Shown piece by piece: positions 26,262-33,575 of a DNA stretch of 64,000 nt. The notes below the pieces were generated by a model, which was given only the letters and a program-made list of their open reading frames with translations, was not told the origin of the DNA and did not search any database. Source of the stretch: Marinobacterium nitratireducens (GTDB taxonomy: Bacteria; Pseudomonadota; Gammaproteobacteria; Pseudomonadales; Balneatricaceae); the NCBI RefSeq assembly GCF_014645375.1, contig NZ_BMLT01000009.1, forward strand, positions 124,001 through 188,000, given 5' to 3'. A program made the position numbers and the translations under genes. Position 1 is the stretch's first letter. Each line of letters opens with the position of its first letter.

Positions 26262-26917
26262 GCCAGACCTCCGCGATCCATGCCTTTGCCAAGGTGTTTC
26301 TCCAGCGCCCGTATGGCCAGGGTCAGCACCTGCGCCATGACGAAGTAGAACACCAGCACCAGCCCGAAGATCTCCTCGACCTGCAACGTCATGTCGGCGA
26401 GCGATTTGGCGCGGTAGGTGAGGTCGGCGATGGTGATCAGGCTGACCAGCGAGGTGGCCTTGACCAGCTCGATGGCGAGGTTGCCGAATGGCGGCATCAT
26501 GCCGACCAGGGCCTGCGGCATGATGATGCGCCACAGCCGCTGGCGCGGCGAGAAGTTGAGCGCGATGGCCGCTTCGGTCTGACCCCTGTCGACCGACAGC
26601 AGACCGCCGCGGACCACCTCCGAGCCGTAGGCGCCGATATTGAGGCCCAGCGCGACCACGCCGGCGGTAATGGCATCGATGGAGATGCCGAAAAACGGCA
26701 GCACGAAGTAGATCCAGTAAAGCTGAATCAATGCAGAAGTGCCGCGAAAGAATTCGACGTAGATCGCGGCAAGCCAGCGCAGGGCGCGGTGTTCGCTAAG
26801 CCGAAGCAGGCCGGATATAAAGGCCATGGCGGTCGCCAGCGGCAGGGCCATCGCAACGAGCTGGATGGTGACCAGAGCGCCTTCGGCGAGCACGCTGAAA
26901 ATTTCGTTGAGGGGCAT
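26258..26917 (-). CDS. ehuC: EhuC-like permease of ectoine-type ABC transporter
   Basis: 219-residue permease of the same family. The ATG at 26917 (MPLNEIFSVLAEGALVTIQL) was chosen by homology; an upstream in-frame GTG/ATG would read antisense-like, Ser/Pro-rich sequence over the ehuB end. The coupling loop is QTEAAIALNFSPRQRLWRII then MPQALVGMMPPFGN, and FFRGTSALIQLYWIYFVLP marks the first conserved loop. It lies about 90 bases after ehuB and overlaps ehuD. Confidence 0.87.
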   Translation of the reverse strand: MPLNEIFSVLAEGALVTIQLVAMALPLATAMAFISGLLRLSEHRALRWLAAIYVEFFRGTSALIQLYWIYFVLPFFGISIDAITAGVVALGLNIGAYGSEVVRGGLLSVDRGQTEAAIALNFSPRQRLWRIIMPQALVGMMPPFGNLAIELVKATSLVSLITIADLTYRAKSLADMTLQVEEIFGLVLVFYFVMAQVLTLAIRALEKHLGKGMDRGGLA

Positions 26918-27008
26918 CAGGCTTCCTTGGGGGGCGGGTTGGGCGTTTTCATCTCGCACAGTCGCCGGTTCAGGCCCCACAGCGGCCTTGCCGTGGGGCT
27001 GGCAGGCT

Positions 27009-27842
27009 TCAGGGGGTGCAGAGCTGCTCGGCGGTGACACCGCCGGGAAGGGTGTGTGCACCGAAACCGTAAGGCTCGACCATGGCGATGTGTTCGTCGC
27101 TGCCGATGAAGCCGCCCAGTTCGTTGTTGAAGGCGTCACGCAGGCGCTCGTCGCCCGGGCGGAAGCCGAAGCCGCCGTATCCGTTGACCTTTTCGCCGTT
27201 GATGACCAGGTCCTCGAACGGCTGTGCCAGTTCGACGGCGTCATCCTTCTTGCCCAGCTCCGCCATGGTGAGGACGGTGCCGGCCAGCGCATCGATGCGG
27301 CCGGCCTTGAGCGCGGCGACGCCGCTCGGGTAATCCGGCAGCGTCACGATCTGGTCCAGCGCGATACCGAAATCCTTGGCGTAGCCGAACTCGACCGCGC
27401 CGGCCATGACGCCGAGCTTGAGGTCGCCGTTGTCCTTGACGTCGGCATAGCTGTCGAGCGACTCCGGGTTGCCGGACTGAACCAGGAAGCCTTCGCCGAT
27501 GGTGTAGGTGGGGTTGGAGAAGAGGATCTGCTGGCAGCGCTTGGGGTTGATGTACATGCCGGCGGCAATGACATCGAAGCGTCCTGCCTTGAGACCGGGA
27601 ATCAGGGAGCCAAATTCGGTAACCAGGACTTCGACGTCGTCGATGCCGAGCTTATCGAGCACGTGCAGGGCGATTTCCGGCGCCTCGCCCTTGGGCTCAC
27701 CGTCCGATGACAGATAGCCATAGGGCACCTCGTTGGCCACCGCCAGCGTCAGTTTGCCGGACGCCTTGGCATCGTCCAGGGTGTCTGCCGTGACGAGGGT
27801 GCTGGCCATTCCCGCCAGGACCAGGGTCAGTATGCGGACCAT
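27009..27842 (-). CDS. ehuB: EhuB-like periplasmic ectoine/hydroxyectoine-binding protein
   Basis: 277 residues with a Sec signal peptide (about 1-19, ending STLVTA) and a type II periplasmic binding fold of the SBP_bac_3 family. VPYGYLSSDGEPKGEAPEIA and AAGMYINPKRCQQILFSNPT closely recall EhuB of Sinorhizobium, whose pocket binds the compatible solute with aromatic residues. Uptake would serve osmoprotection or catabolism. No ectoine synthesis or degradation genes (ect, eut, doe) are in the window, so the substrate assignment is by family resemblance only. Confidence 0.85.
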   Translation of the reverse strand: MVRILTLVLAGMASTLVTADTLDDAKASGKLTLAVANEVPYGYLSSDGEPKGEAPEIALHVLDKLGIDDVEVLVTEFGSLIPGLKAGRFDVIAAGMYINPKRCQQILFSNPTYTIGEGFLVQSGNPESLDSYADVKDNGDLKLGVMAGAVEFGYAKDFGIALDQIVTLPDYPSGVAALKAGRIDALAGTVLTMAELGKKDDAVELAQPFEDLVINGEKVNGYGGFGFRPGDERLRDAFNNELGGFIGSDEHIAMVEPYGFGAHTLPGGVTAEQLCTP

Positions 27843-28005
27843 TCGACTCTCCTTGGTAGATTTTTTACGTGGTTTTTTATCTTAAGGAAGCGAAAAGTGT
27901 TTCGCAAATCGAAGTAAAAAATTATGAAAATCAGGCTTTTCTTTGCAAATATCTTGCGATTACAGCGATTTGTGCTACGGAATATTTAACGATATTCGAA
28001 GTAAT

Positions 28006-28040
28006 GGGTGACGGGTGACGGGTGACGGGTGACGGGTGGG
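28006..28040. repeat. Heptanucleotide tandem repeat (GGGTGAC)n
   Basis: Four perfect GGGTGAC units at 28006-28033 and a fifth ending GGG. The period of 7 bp makes copy number prone to slippage. No coding sequence spans it. Confidence 0.9.
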
Positions 28041-28080
28041 GCGTGTTGGGGGAAAGCCATTCCCGGTGCAGGGCGTCCCT

Positions 28081-28130
28081 GAGCGAAGCGACCGCCATGG
28101 ACGGCGGAAAGATCGGTCCTGCAGGAGCGA
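28081..28130 (+). repeat. Dispersed 50-bp palindromic element, copy 1
   Basis: GAGCGAAGCGACCGCCATGG begins a 50-base stretch that matches, in reverse orientation and at the same length, 52607-52656. The inner CCGCCATGGACGGCGG is a near-perfect palindrome and CTGCAGGAGCGA closes it. Confidence 0.65.
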
Positions 28131-28309
28131 ATGTCGACGAATGGCGCCGGACGGGAATAACAGGTTTCGCGTCATGCTCGACGCCACGCAGACCCTGCCG
28201 GTAAGAGGCGGCGCCTTTCGTTGCACTCAAGGCGCCCTAAGCGTCACATCTCATGCGTAACACGTCTCGTGCGGCGGACGGGTGTCCGCCGGCGTCAAGG
28301 GACAGGCAA

Positions 28310-28654
28310 TCAGCCCAGCTGATCAACCAGTACGGCGTTGGAGTAGACCAGGGCGCCGTCGCTGGCGCGGTGGCCGGTGAGGAAGAAGTGGCTGCGGTCC
28401 TCGTGGGGGTGGCGGTAGACGTGGAAGGCGGCGTCCGAGAGTCCGTCGCACTCGGGCGGAAGCTGCAGCTCGAGGCTGTCGATATCGATCGGAATATCCA
28501 TTTCGTGAGCCTTGGAGTCGAGAGTCATCTGGTCTTCCGCCTGCTCCATTTTCAGGTGAGCGTCTTCGCTGACCCTGAAGGTCATCAGTCCCATCGGTTG
28601 GGACTTGGATGCGCCCTTGGGTTTGCACCAGGATTCAAGGTTGAACGTATTCAT
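28310..28654 (-). CDS. Conserved-looking hypothetical protein
   Basis: 114 residues, soluble and acidic, no signal peptide or membrane segment. GGAGG precedes the start at the right distance and codon use matches the neighbours, so it is very likely expressed. There is no motif I can tie to a family; features include MTFRVSEDAHLKMEQAEDQM, FHVYRHPHEDRSHFFLTGH and one Cys-Lys pair near the N-terminus. It stands alone between the ehu control region and the sugar-binding protein gene. Confidence 0.7.
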   Translation of the reverse strand: MNTFNLESWCKPKGASKSQPMGLMTFRVSEDAHLKMEQAEDQMTLDSKAHEMDIPIDIDSLELQLPPECDGLSDAAFHVYRHPHEDRSHFFLTGHRASDGALVYSNAVLVDQLG

Positions 28655-28806
28655 GCAGACACCTCCGGTTGCTTATTATTCTGCCGCAACAGAATGTATA
28701 GGCAGGGATTGCCGTCCTCTCAAGTATAGCCAGCGCAAAAGCGGCGCCTCGGTACAGGACCGCGCTGCGCGCCAGAGCCTCTTCGGGATCTACAGGATTA
28801 CGCACT

Positions 28807-29757
28807 TTAGTCCGTTTCGGACCAGCCCTGGTATTCGGCGGCGTTTGCCGACGTAATCAGCTTGGGGGCGATCAGAATGCGTTGCTGCTCGATGCGCTCG
28901 CCCGAGAGCAGTGCGGCGCCGGTATCGACCGCCCGTCTGGCGATACGGCGTGGAAACTGCGCGGCGGTGGCCTGCAGCAGACTGCCGGGCTGCTGCAGGC
29001 GTTCGATGGCGGCGGGGGAACCATCCACACTGACGATAACGAAGCTGTCGCGACCGGCTTGCCGGGCGGCCTGTTCGGCACCGAGCGCCGAGGGGTCGTT
29101 GACGGCGAACACACCCTGTATATCCGGGTGCGCGGTCATCAGTGCTGTCATTTTTTCCATGCCGCCCTCACGGGCGCCGGCGCCGTTTTCACTGTCGGAC
29201 AGCAACTCGATGCCGGGGTAATGATCAAGCGCCTCGCGGCAGCCCTCGACACGCTCGATGATCGACGAAACCGGCGGGCCGTTGATGATCACGACCCTGC
29301 CCGTGCCGCCGATGCGTTCGGCCAGGTAGTGGCATGCCTGCGAGCCTGCCTGCCGGTTGTCGGTGGTGATGGTGACGTCGGCGCCGCTCGCCTCGACGTC
29401 GATGGCGATGACGCGGACGCCGGCGTCCCGGGCGCGCGTCACCGCCGGCGCAATGGCCTCGGGGTCGGCGGCCGAGAGCAGGATCAGACGCGCGCCGCTG
29501 GCGATGAAGTGATCGATCTGGCCGATCTGGCGCTGCAGGTCATAGGCGCTCGACAACACTTCGACCCTTATCCCCGGGGAGAGCGCCTGGGCGCGGCGTT
29601 CGGCGCTGCGGGCAATGGCGACGAAATAGGGGTTGCCGAGGTCCGAAACCGAGACGCCCAGGGCGTCGCCGAGGGCGGAGGCGGGCTCGCCGAGCGCCGG
29701 ATTCGGCAGCAGCAGGCAGGCGCTCAGCAGTGTGGTCAGGATCGGGCGAGTCGGCAT
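28807..29757 (-). CDS. Periplasmic sugar-binding protein (ribose/galactose-binding type), orphan
   Basis: 316 residues with a Sec signal peptide (ending NPALG) and the type I periplasmic binding fold of ribose-, fructose- and autoinducer-binding proteins: SVSDLGNPYFVAIARSAERR, SADPEAIAPAV and DPSALGAEQAARQAG. It lies downstream of the frcBCA-like operon and the VOC gene on the same strand, so the transporter may use two binding proteins with different ligands. A sensory role with the nearby hybrid kinase is also possible (inference). Confidence 0.85.
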   Translation of the reverse strand: MPTRPILTTLLSACLLLPNPALGEPASALGDALGVSVSDLGNPYFVAIARSAERRAQALSPGIRVEVLSSAYDLQRQIGQIDHFIASGARLILLSAADPEAIAPAVTRARDAGVRVIAIDVEASGADVTITTDNRQAGSQACHYLAERIGGTGRVVIINGPPVSSIIERVEGCREALDHYPGIELLSDSENGAGAREGGMEKMTALMTAHPDIQGVFAVNDPSALGAEQAARQAGRDSFVIVSVDGSPAAIERLQQPGSLLQATAAQFPRRIARRAVDTGAALLSGERIEQQRILIAPKLITSANAAEYQGWSETD

Positions 29758-29866
29758 ATCCGGGTTTCCGGCCAGCGGTTAACGGGGCGGTATACCCGGT
29801 CAATTGTCCGGCTAATCGAGTGGCGCCGCAATGCCAGAGCCTTATTCGGACTTGTTCACAGGCTCC

Positions 29867-30289
29867 CTATAGAATCTGGTTGAATTCGAGGGTCTCGCCG
29901 CCGGGGCCGCGGATGGAAAAGTACTTGCAGCCATTTTCCCACAGCGGCAGTTCGACCGGTGCCTGCTGCTGGGTCTCGAAGCCGGCGGCGCGCAGCTCCG
30001 CGAAGGCGGCGTCGATGTCACGCACGGAAAAGGCGACGTGGTCGATATGGCCGTCGCGGCGGCGTGCGACCTCGGCACGGCGCTCGCCCGGCTGCAGGTA
30101 GAGCTCGATCACCATGCTGCCACGCTTGACCATGACCGCGGTCACCGGTCCTTCGTCGTCCTCGAAGCTCTTTTCCATCACCGGGCGAAAGCCCAGCCGG
30201 CCGTAGAAATGCTTCGAGCATTCGAGATCGGTCACCGGCACGCCGAGGTGCTGCAGCCCCTGAAAGTTTTCGTCGAGCAGCTGTGTCAT
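29867..30289 (-). CDS. VOC (glyoxalase/bleomycin-resistance) superfamily protein
   Basis: 140 residues of paired beta-alpha-beta-beta-beta modules. Candidate metal ligands are His in LQHLGVPV, Glu in MVIELYLQPG, His in HIDHVAFSV and Glu in GGETLEFNQ, the usual H/E/H/E set. The ATG at 30289 follows AGGAG. Members include glyoxalase I, dioxygenases and methylmalonyl-CoA epimerase; nothing here singles out one. It sits between the sugar transporter and the orphan binding protein, separated from the ATPase gene by a REP pair. Confidence 0.85.
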   Translation of the reverse strand: MTQLLDENFQGLQHLGVPVTDLECSKHFYGRLGFRPVMEKSFEDDEGPVTAVMVKRGSMVIELYLQPGERRAEVARRRDGHIDHVAFSVRDIDAAFAELRAAGFETQQQAPVELPLWENGCKYFSIRGPGGETLEFNQIL

Positions 30290-30343
30290 TTGAAACTCCT
30301 TGTTGAATGCTTTGAATGTCCGGTCACGCCGGCGATTCTCGAC

Positions 30344-30416
30344 TGTAGGAGCGCCGCCCCGGTGCGAAATCGCCACCTCAGCATCGGATTTCGCCGCGGG
30401 GTGCGGCTCCCACAGG
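30344..30416. repeat. Inverted REP pair (BIME) after the sugar ABC ATPase gene
   Basis: TGTAGGAGCGCCGCCCCGGT and the opposing TTTCGCCGCGGGGTGCGGCTC form an inverted pair separated by about 15 bases. It lies directly after the ATPase stop (30418), where it could act as transcript end or 3' protection. Confidence 0.7.
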
Positions 30417-30417
30417 A

Positions 30418-31215
30418 TCAGGCGGCGAAAGCGCCGGCCGGATGGTCGTTCGGGTCCAGTGCCCCGGTCATGATCGCCACCGCATCGGACATGGAATGGG
30501 TGTCCGGCTTCACCACCGCGACCCTTCGGCCGAGGCGGTGGATATGGATGCGGTCGGCGACCTCGAACACGTGCGGCATGTTGTGGCTGATCAGGATCAC
30601 CGGTAACCCCCTGTCGCGCACATCCTTGATCAGGTTCAGCACCCGGCGGGATTCCTTGACGCCGAGCGCTGCGGTGGGCTCGTCCATGATCACCACGTGG
30701 CGGGCGAAGGCGGCGGCGCGGGCGACCGCAACCCCCTGACGCTGCCCCCCGGAGAGGGTTTCCACCGCCTGACCGATGTTCTGGATCGTCAGCAGGCCCA
30801 GCTCCGAAAGCTTCGCCTTGGCATCCTCGTGCATGCCCTTCTTGTCCAGCATCCGGAACACCTTGCCGAGGATGCCGGGCCGGCGCCGCTCGCGGCCGAG
30901 GAACATGTTGTCGGCAATGTCCAGCGACGGCGAGACCGCCAGGTTCTGGTAAACGGTTTCGATACCCTGTTCGCGTGCGTCCATCGGGGTTTTGAAATGT
31001 ACCGGCTCGCCGTCCAGCAGGATCTCGCCGGAATCGGGGATCAGGGCGCCGGAGAGCGCCTTGATCAGCGACGATTTGCCGGCACCGTTGTCGCCGATGA
31101 CCGCCAGCACTTCGCCGGCGCGGAGGTCGAAATCGGCGTGGTCGATGGCGGTGACATGGCCGTAGCGCTTCACCAGGCCGCGGGCTTCGAGTACGATTTT
31201 CTTCTGTTCTGTCAT
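30418..31215 (-). CDS. frcA: FrcA-like sugar ABC transporter ATPase (single domain)
   Basis: 265-residue ATPase of the carbohydrate-uptake CUT2 family. Unlike RbsA or XylG it has one nucleotide-binding domain, as in FrcA. Walker A GDNGAGKSS, signature LSGGQRQG, Walker B VVIMDEPTAALG and switch His LISHNM are present. The start at 31215 lies 14 bases after the permease stop. Operon order is binding protein, permease, ATPase. Confidence 0.88.
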   Translation of the reverse strand: MTEQKKIVLEARGLVKRYGHVTAIDHADFDLRAGEVLAVIGDNGAGKSSLIKALSGALIPDSGEILLDGEPVHFKTPMDAREQGIETVYQNLAVSPSLDIADNMFLGRERRRPGILGKVFRMLDKKGMHEDAKAKLSELGLLTIQNIGQAVETLSGGQRQGVAVARAAAFARHVVIMDEPTAALGVKESRRVLNLIKDVRDRGLPVILISHNMPHVFEVADRIHIHRLGRRVAVVKPDTHSMSDAVAIMTGALDPNDHPAGAFAA

Positions 31216-31229
31216 GACTGCGACCCTCC

Positions 31230-32306
31230 TCAGACTTTGCGAATCCACTGGTCGACGCCGACGGCGACGATGATCAGCAGGCCTACGGTGAAGTCCTGCC
31301 ACAGGACGTCGACGCCGGCCAGCGCCAGGCCGTTGCGGAACACGCCGACCACCAGAGCGCCCACCAGGGTGCCGAAAATGGAGCCGCGGCCGCCGAACAG
31401 GCTGGTGCCGCCGATCACCACTGCCGTGATGCTGTCGAGGTTGGCCATCATCCCGGCCTGCGGGCTGACCGAGCCGATGCGGCCGATCAGGGCCCAGGCG
31501 GCGACGGCGCACAGCACGCCGGCGACGACGTAGACCGAGAGCAGTACCCGCTCGACGCGGATTCCTGCCAGGCGCGCCGCCCCCGGGTCATCGCCGGTGG
31601 CGTAGACGTGCTTGCCCCAGGCCGTGCATTTGAGCGCGTACCAGAGCACCACGAACAGGGCGAGCATCAGCAGGGCGCCGTAGGTGAAACGGGCGCCGAG
31701 GAATTCGAAGGCGGTGCCGGTCCAGTGCAGCAGCGGTGCAGCGGCGTCGATATCCTGGGAGCGGATGGTTTCGCTGCGCGAGTACCAGAGGTTGAGTGCG
31801 AAGAAGATGTTCCAGGTGCCCAGCGTCACGATAAACGGCGGCAGGCGGAAACGGGTGACCAGCATGCCGTTGATCCAGCCCGTCGCGGCGCCGGCGATCA
31901 GGCCAAGGCTCAACGCCAGCCCCGCTGGCAGGCCGACTTCGACGGCCATGCGTCCCATCACCACCGAGGTCAGCACCATCACGGCGCCAACCGAGAGGTC
32001 GATGCCGGCGGTGAGGATGATCAGCGTCTGGGCGGCGCCGAGAATACCGATGATGGTGACCTGCTGCAGGATCAGCGACAGGTTGAAGGGGTGCAGAAAA
32101 CGGTCGCCGACGAGGGCGCTGAACAGCGCAATGGCGGCCAGCAGCACGATGGTCGGTGCTGCCACCGGGTACTGGTGAAAGAACTGGTGCAGCTTTTCCT
32201 TCAGCGAGACCTGCTCCGGCTCGATGCGGGCGAAATCGCCGGTCGCGGCGTCGGCGATCTTTTCATGGTCGGCCACGGTGGACCGTGCAGTCGGTGTGGT
32301 GCTCAT
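31230..32306 (-). CDS. frcC: FrcC-like sugar ABC transporter permease
   Basis: 358-residue CUT2 permease with 8-10 membrane helices. Diagnostic segments are ILTAGIDLSVGAVMVLTSVV, FIVTLGTWNIFFALNLW and VIGGTSLFGGRGSIFGTLVG. The 40-residue cytoplasmic N-terminal extension is polar. It follows the binding protein gene after 83 bases. Transports a monosaccharide, by homology fructose, though ribose or other pentoses cannot be excluded. Confidence 0.9.
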   Translation of the reverse strand: MSTTPTARSTVADHEKIADAATGDFARIEPEQVSLKEKLHQFFHQYPVAAPTIVLLAAIALFSALVGDRFLHPFNLSLILQQVTIIGILGAAQTLIILTAGIDLSVGAVMVLTSVVMGRMAVEVGLPAGLALSLGLIAGAATGWINGMLVTRFRLPPFIVTLGTWNIFFALNLWYSRSETIRSQDIDAAAPLLHWTGTAFEFLGARFTYGALLMLALFVVLWYALKCTAWGKHVYATGDDPGAARLAGIRVERVLLSVYVVAGVLCAVAAWALIGRIGSVSPQAGMMANLDSITAVVIGGTSLFGGRGSIFGTLVGALVVGVFRNGLALAGVDVLWQDFTVGLLIIVAVGVDQWIRKV

Positions 32307-32389
32307 AACGTCATCTCGTTGTTGTTCTTGTCATGGCTTGCCGGGCGCGGGCGCCCGGCGGTCCTTGGCCCGACCGAGGGCGAGGTCAC

Positions 32390-33403
32390 TTACCCCCAGC
32401 AGAGGTCCAGACCTTCGGCGGAGGTCTTGGACTCGACCTCCCCGACCGGCTGGTCGGTGATCAGCTCGACACCGGTATTGACGAAGTCCAGGCCTTCGCT
32501 GGCGGCGGGACGGGTGCCGCTGCTGGCGTATTCGATGATGGCGTCGACGCCCATCGAGGCCATGCGCAGCGGAAACTGCATCGAGGTGGCGCCGATCACG
32601 CCCGCCTGGACGTTCTTGACGCCGGGACAGCCGCCATCGACCGAAACGATCAGCGCGTCGGTCTTGCCGACCGCCTTCAGCGCCTCGTAGGCACCGGCTG
32701 CGGCCGGCTCGTTGATGGTGTAGACGACGTTGATTTCAGGGTCTTTCTGCAGTAGGTTTTCCATCGCGCGACGGCCGCCCTCTTCGGAGCCGGCGGTAAC
32801 GTCGTTGCCGACAATGCGTGAATCGGTCTCGTCACCGATGTCATTGGGGTCGTTCAGGTCGATGCCGAAGCCCTTGAGAAAGCCCTGGTTGCGGGCGACG
32901 TCGACGCTGATTTCGCTGGCGCTGAGGTCCAGCATCGCGATCTTGGCGCTGTCGGCCTTCGGGCCGAGTTGGACCCGCGCCCACTGGCCAATCAGCTCGC
33001 CGGCCTTGAAGTTGTCTGTGGCGAAGGTGGCGTCGGCGGCTTCGGCCGGCGACAGCGGTGTATCGAGCGCGATCACCAGCAGGCCCGCCTGTCGGGCCTG
33101 CTCGACGGCCGGCACGATGGCGGCGGAGTCGTTCGGGGTGATCAGGATGCCCCTGGCGCCGGCGGCGATCAGGTTCTCGACCGCCTGTACCTGGGAGTCG
33201 TTGTCGCCGTCGAACTTGCCGGCGAAGGTTCGCAGTTCGACACCGCTGGCGTCGGCTTTCATCTGCGCGCCTTCGCGCATCTTGACGAAGAAGGGGTTGG
33301 TGTTGGTCTTGGTGATCAGGCCGATGATCGGCTTGTCGGCGGCAAGGGCGAACGGGGAGGCGAGGGTGATGGCCAGGGCCAGTGTGCTCAGCTGCTTTTT
33401 CAT
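32390..33403 (-). CDS. frcB: FrcB-like periplasmic monosaccharide-binding protein
   Basis: 337 residues with a Sec signal peptide ([20 protein letters not shown] then AA). The mature start [20 protein letters not shown] is characteristic of fructose-binding FrcB, and [20 protein letters not shown] and [20 protein letters not shown] are typical of the fold. A fructokinase-type kinase is encoded 4 kb away, which supports fructose as ligand. First gene of the transporter operon. Confidence 0.88.
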   Translation of the reverse strand: MKKQLSTLALAITLASPFALAADKPIIGLITKTNTNPFFVKMREGAQMKADASGVELRTFAGKFDGDNDSQVQAVENLIAAGARGILITPNDSAAIVPAVEQARQAGLLVIALDTPLSPAEAADATFATDNFKAGELIGQWARVQLGPKADSAKIAMLDLSASEISVDVARNQGFLKGFGIDLNDPNDIGDETDSRIVGNDVTAGSEEGGRRAMENLLQKDPEINVVYTINEPAAAGAYEALKAVGKTDALIVSVDGGCPGVKNVQAGVIGATSMQFPLRMASMGVDAIIEYASSGTRPAASEGLDFVNTGVELITDQPVGEVESKTSAEGLDLCWG

Positions 33404-33518
33404 TGTGGTCTCCGGTTGTTTTTGTTGTGTCGCGCTTTTCGGATAGGGGCATTGGAACGCCGGAGAATTAACGGTGAATTTCGTCGCGAATTCGTTCCGT
33501 TAACAAATGCAATAATCC

Positions 33519-33574
33519 GTTAGGCGTTAGGCGTTAGGCGTTAGGCGTTAGGCGTTAGGCGTTAGGCGTTGGGC
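33519..33574. repeat. Heptanucleotide tandem repeat (GTTAGGC)n
   Basis: Seven perfect GTTAGGC units at 33519-33567 and one GTTGGGC unit, immediately downstream of the hybrid kinase stop codon (33576). It lies in the 3' region between convergent-side ends and upstream of frcB. Confidence 0.92.
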
Positions 33575-33575
33575 C

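Larger units (their letters stand above)
27843..28309. other. Non-coding gap upstream of ehuB with leader, heptamer repeat and dispersed element
   Basis: The first 120 bases are A/T-rich (several T and A runs around 27850-27960) and should hold the ehu promoter reading leftward. They are followed by a heptamer array at 28006 and a copy of a 50-bp dispersed element at 28081. Short frames here are not supported as genes. Confidence 0.55.

Noticed and set aside
28006-33574. Possible CRISPR array from the short repeats at 28.0 and 33.5 kb
   Set aside because: Units are 7 bp long, directly abutting, without spacers, and no cas genes are nearby.
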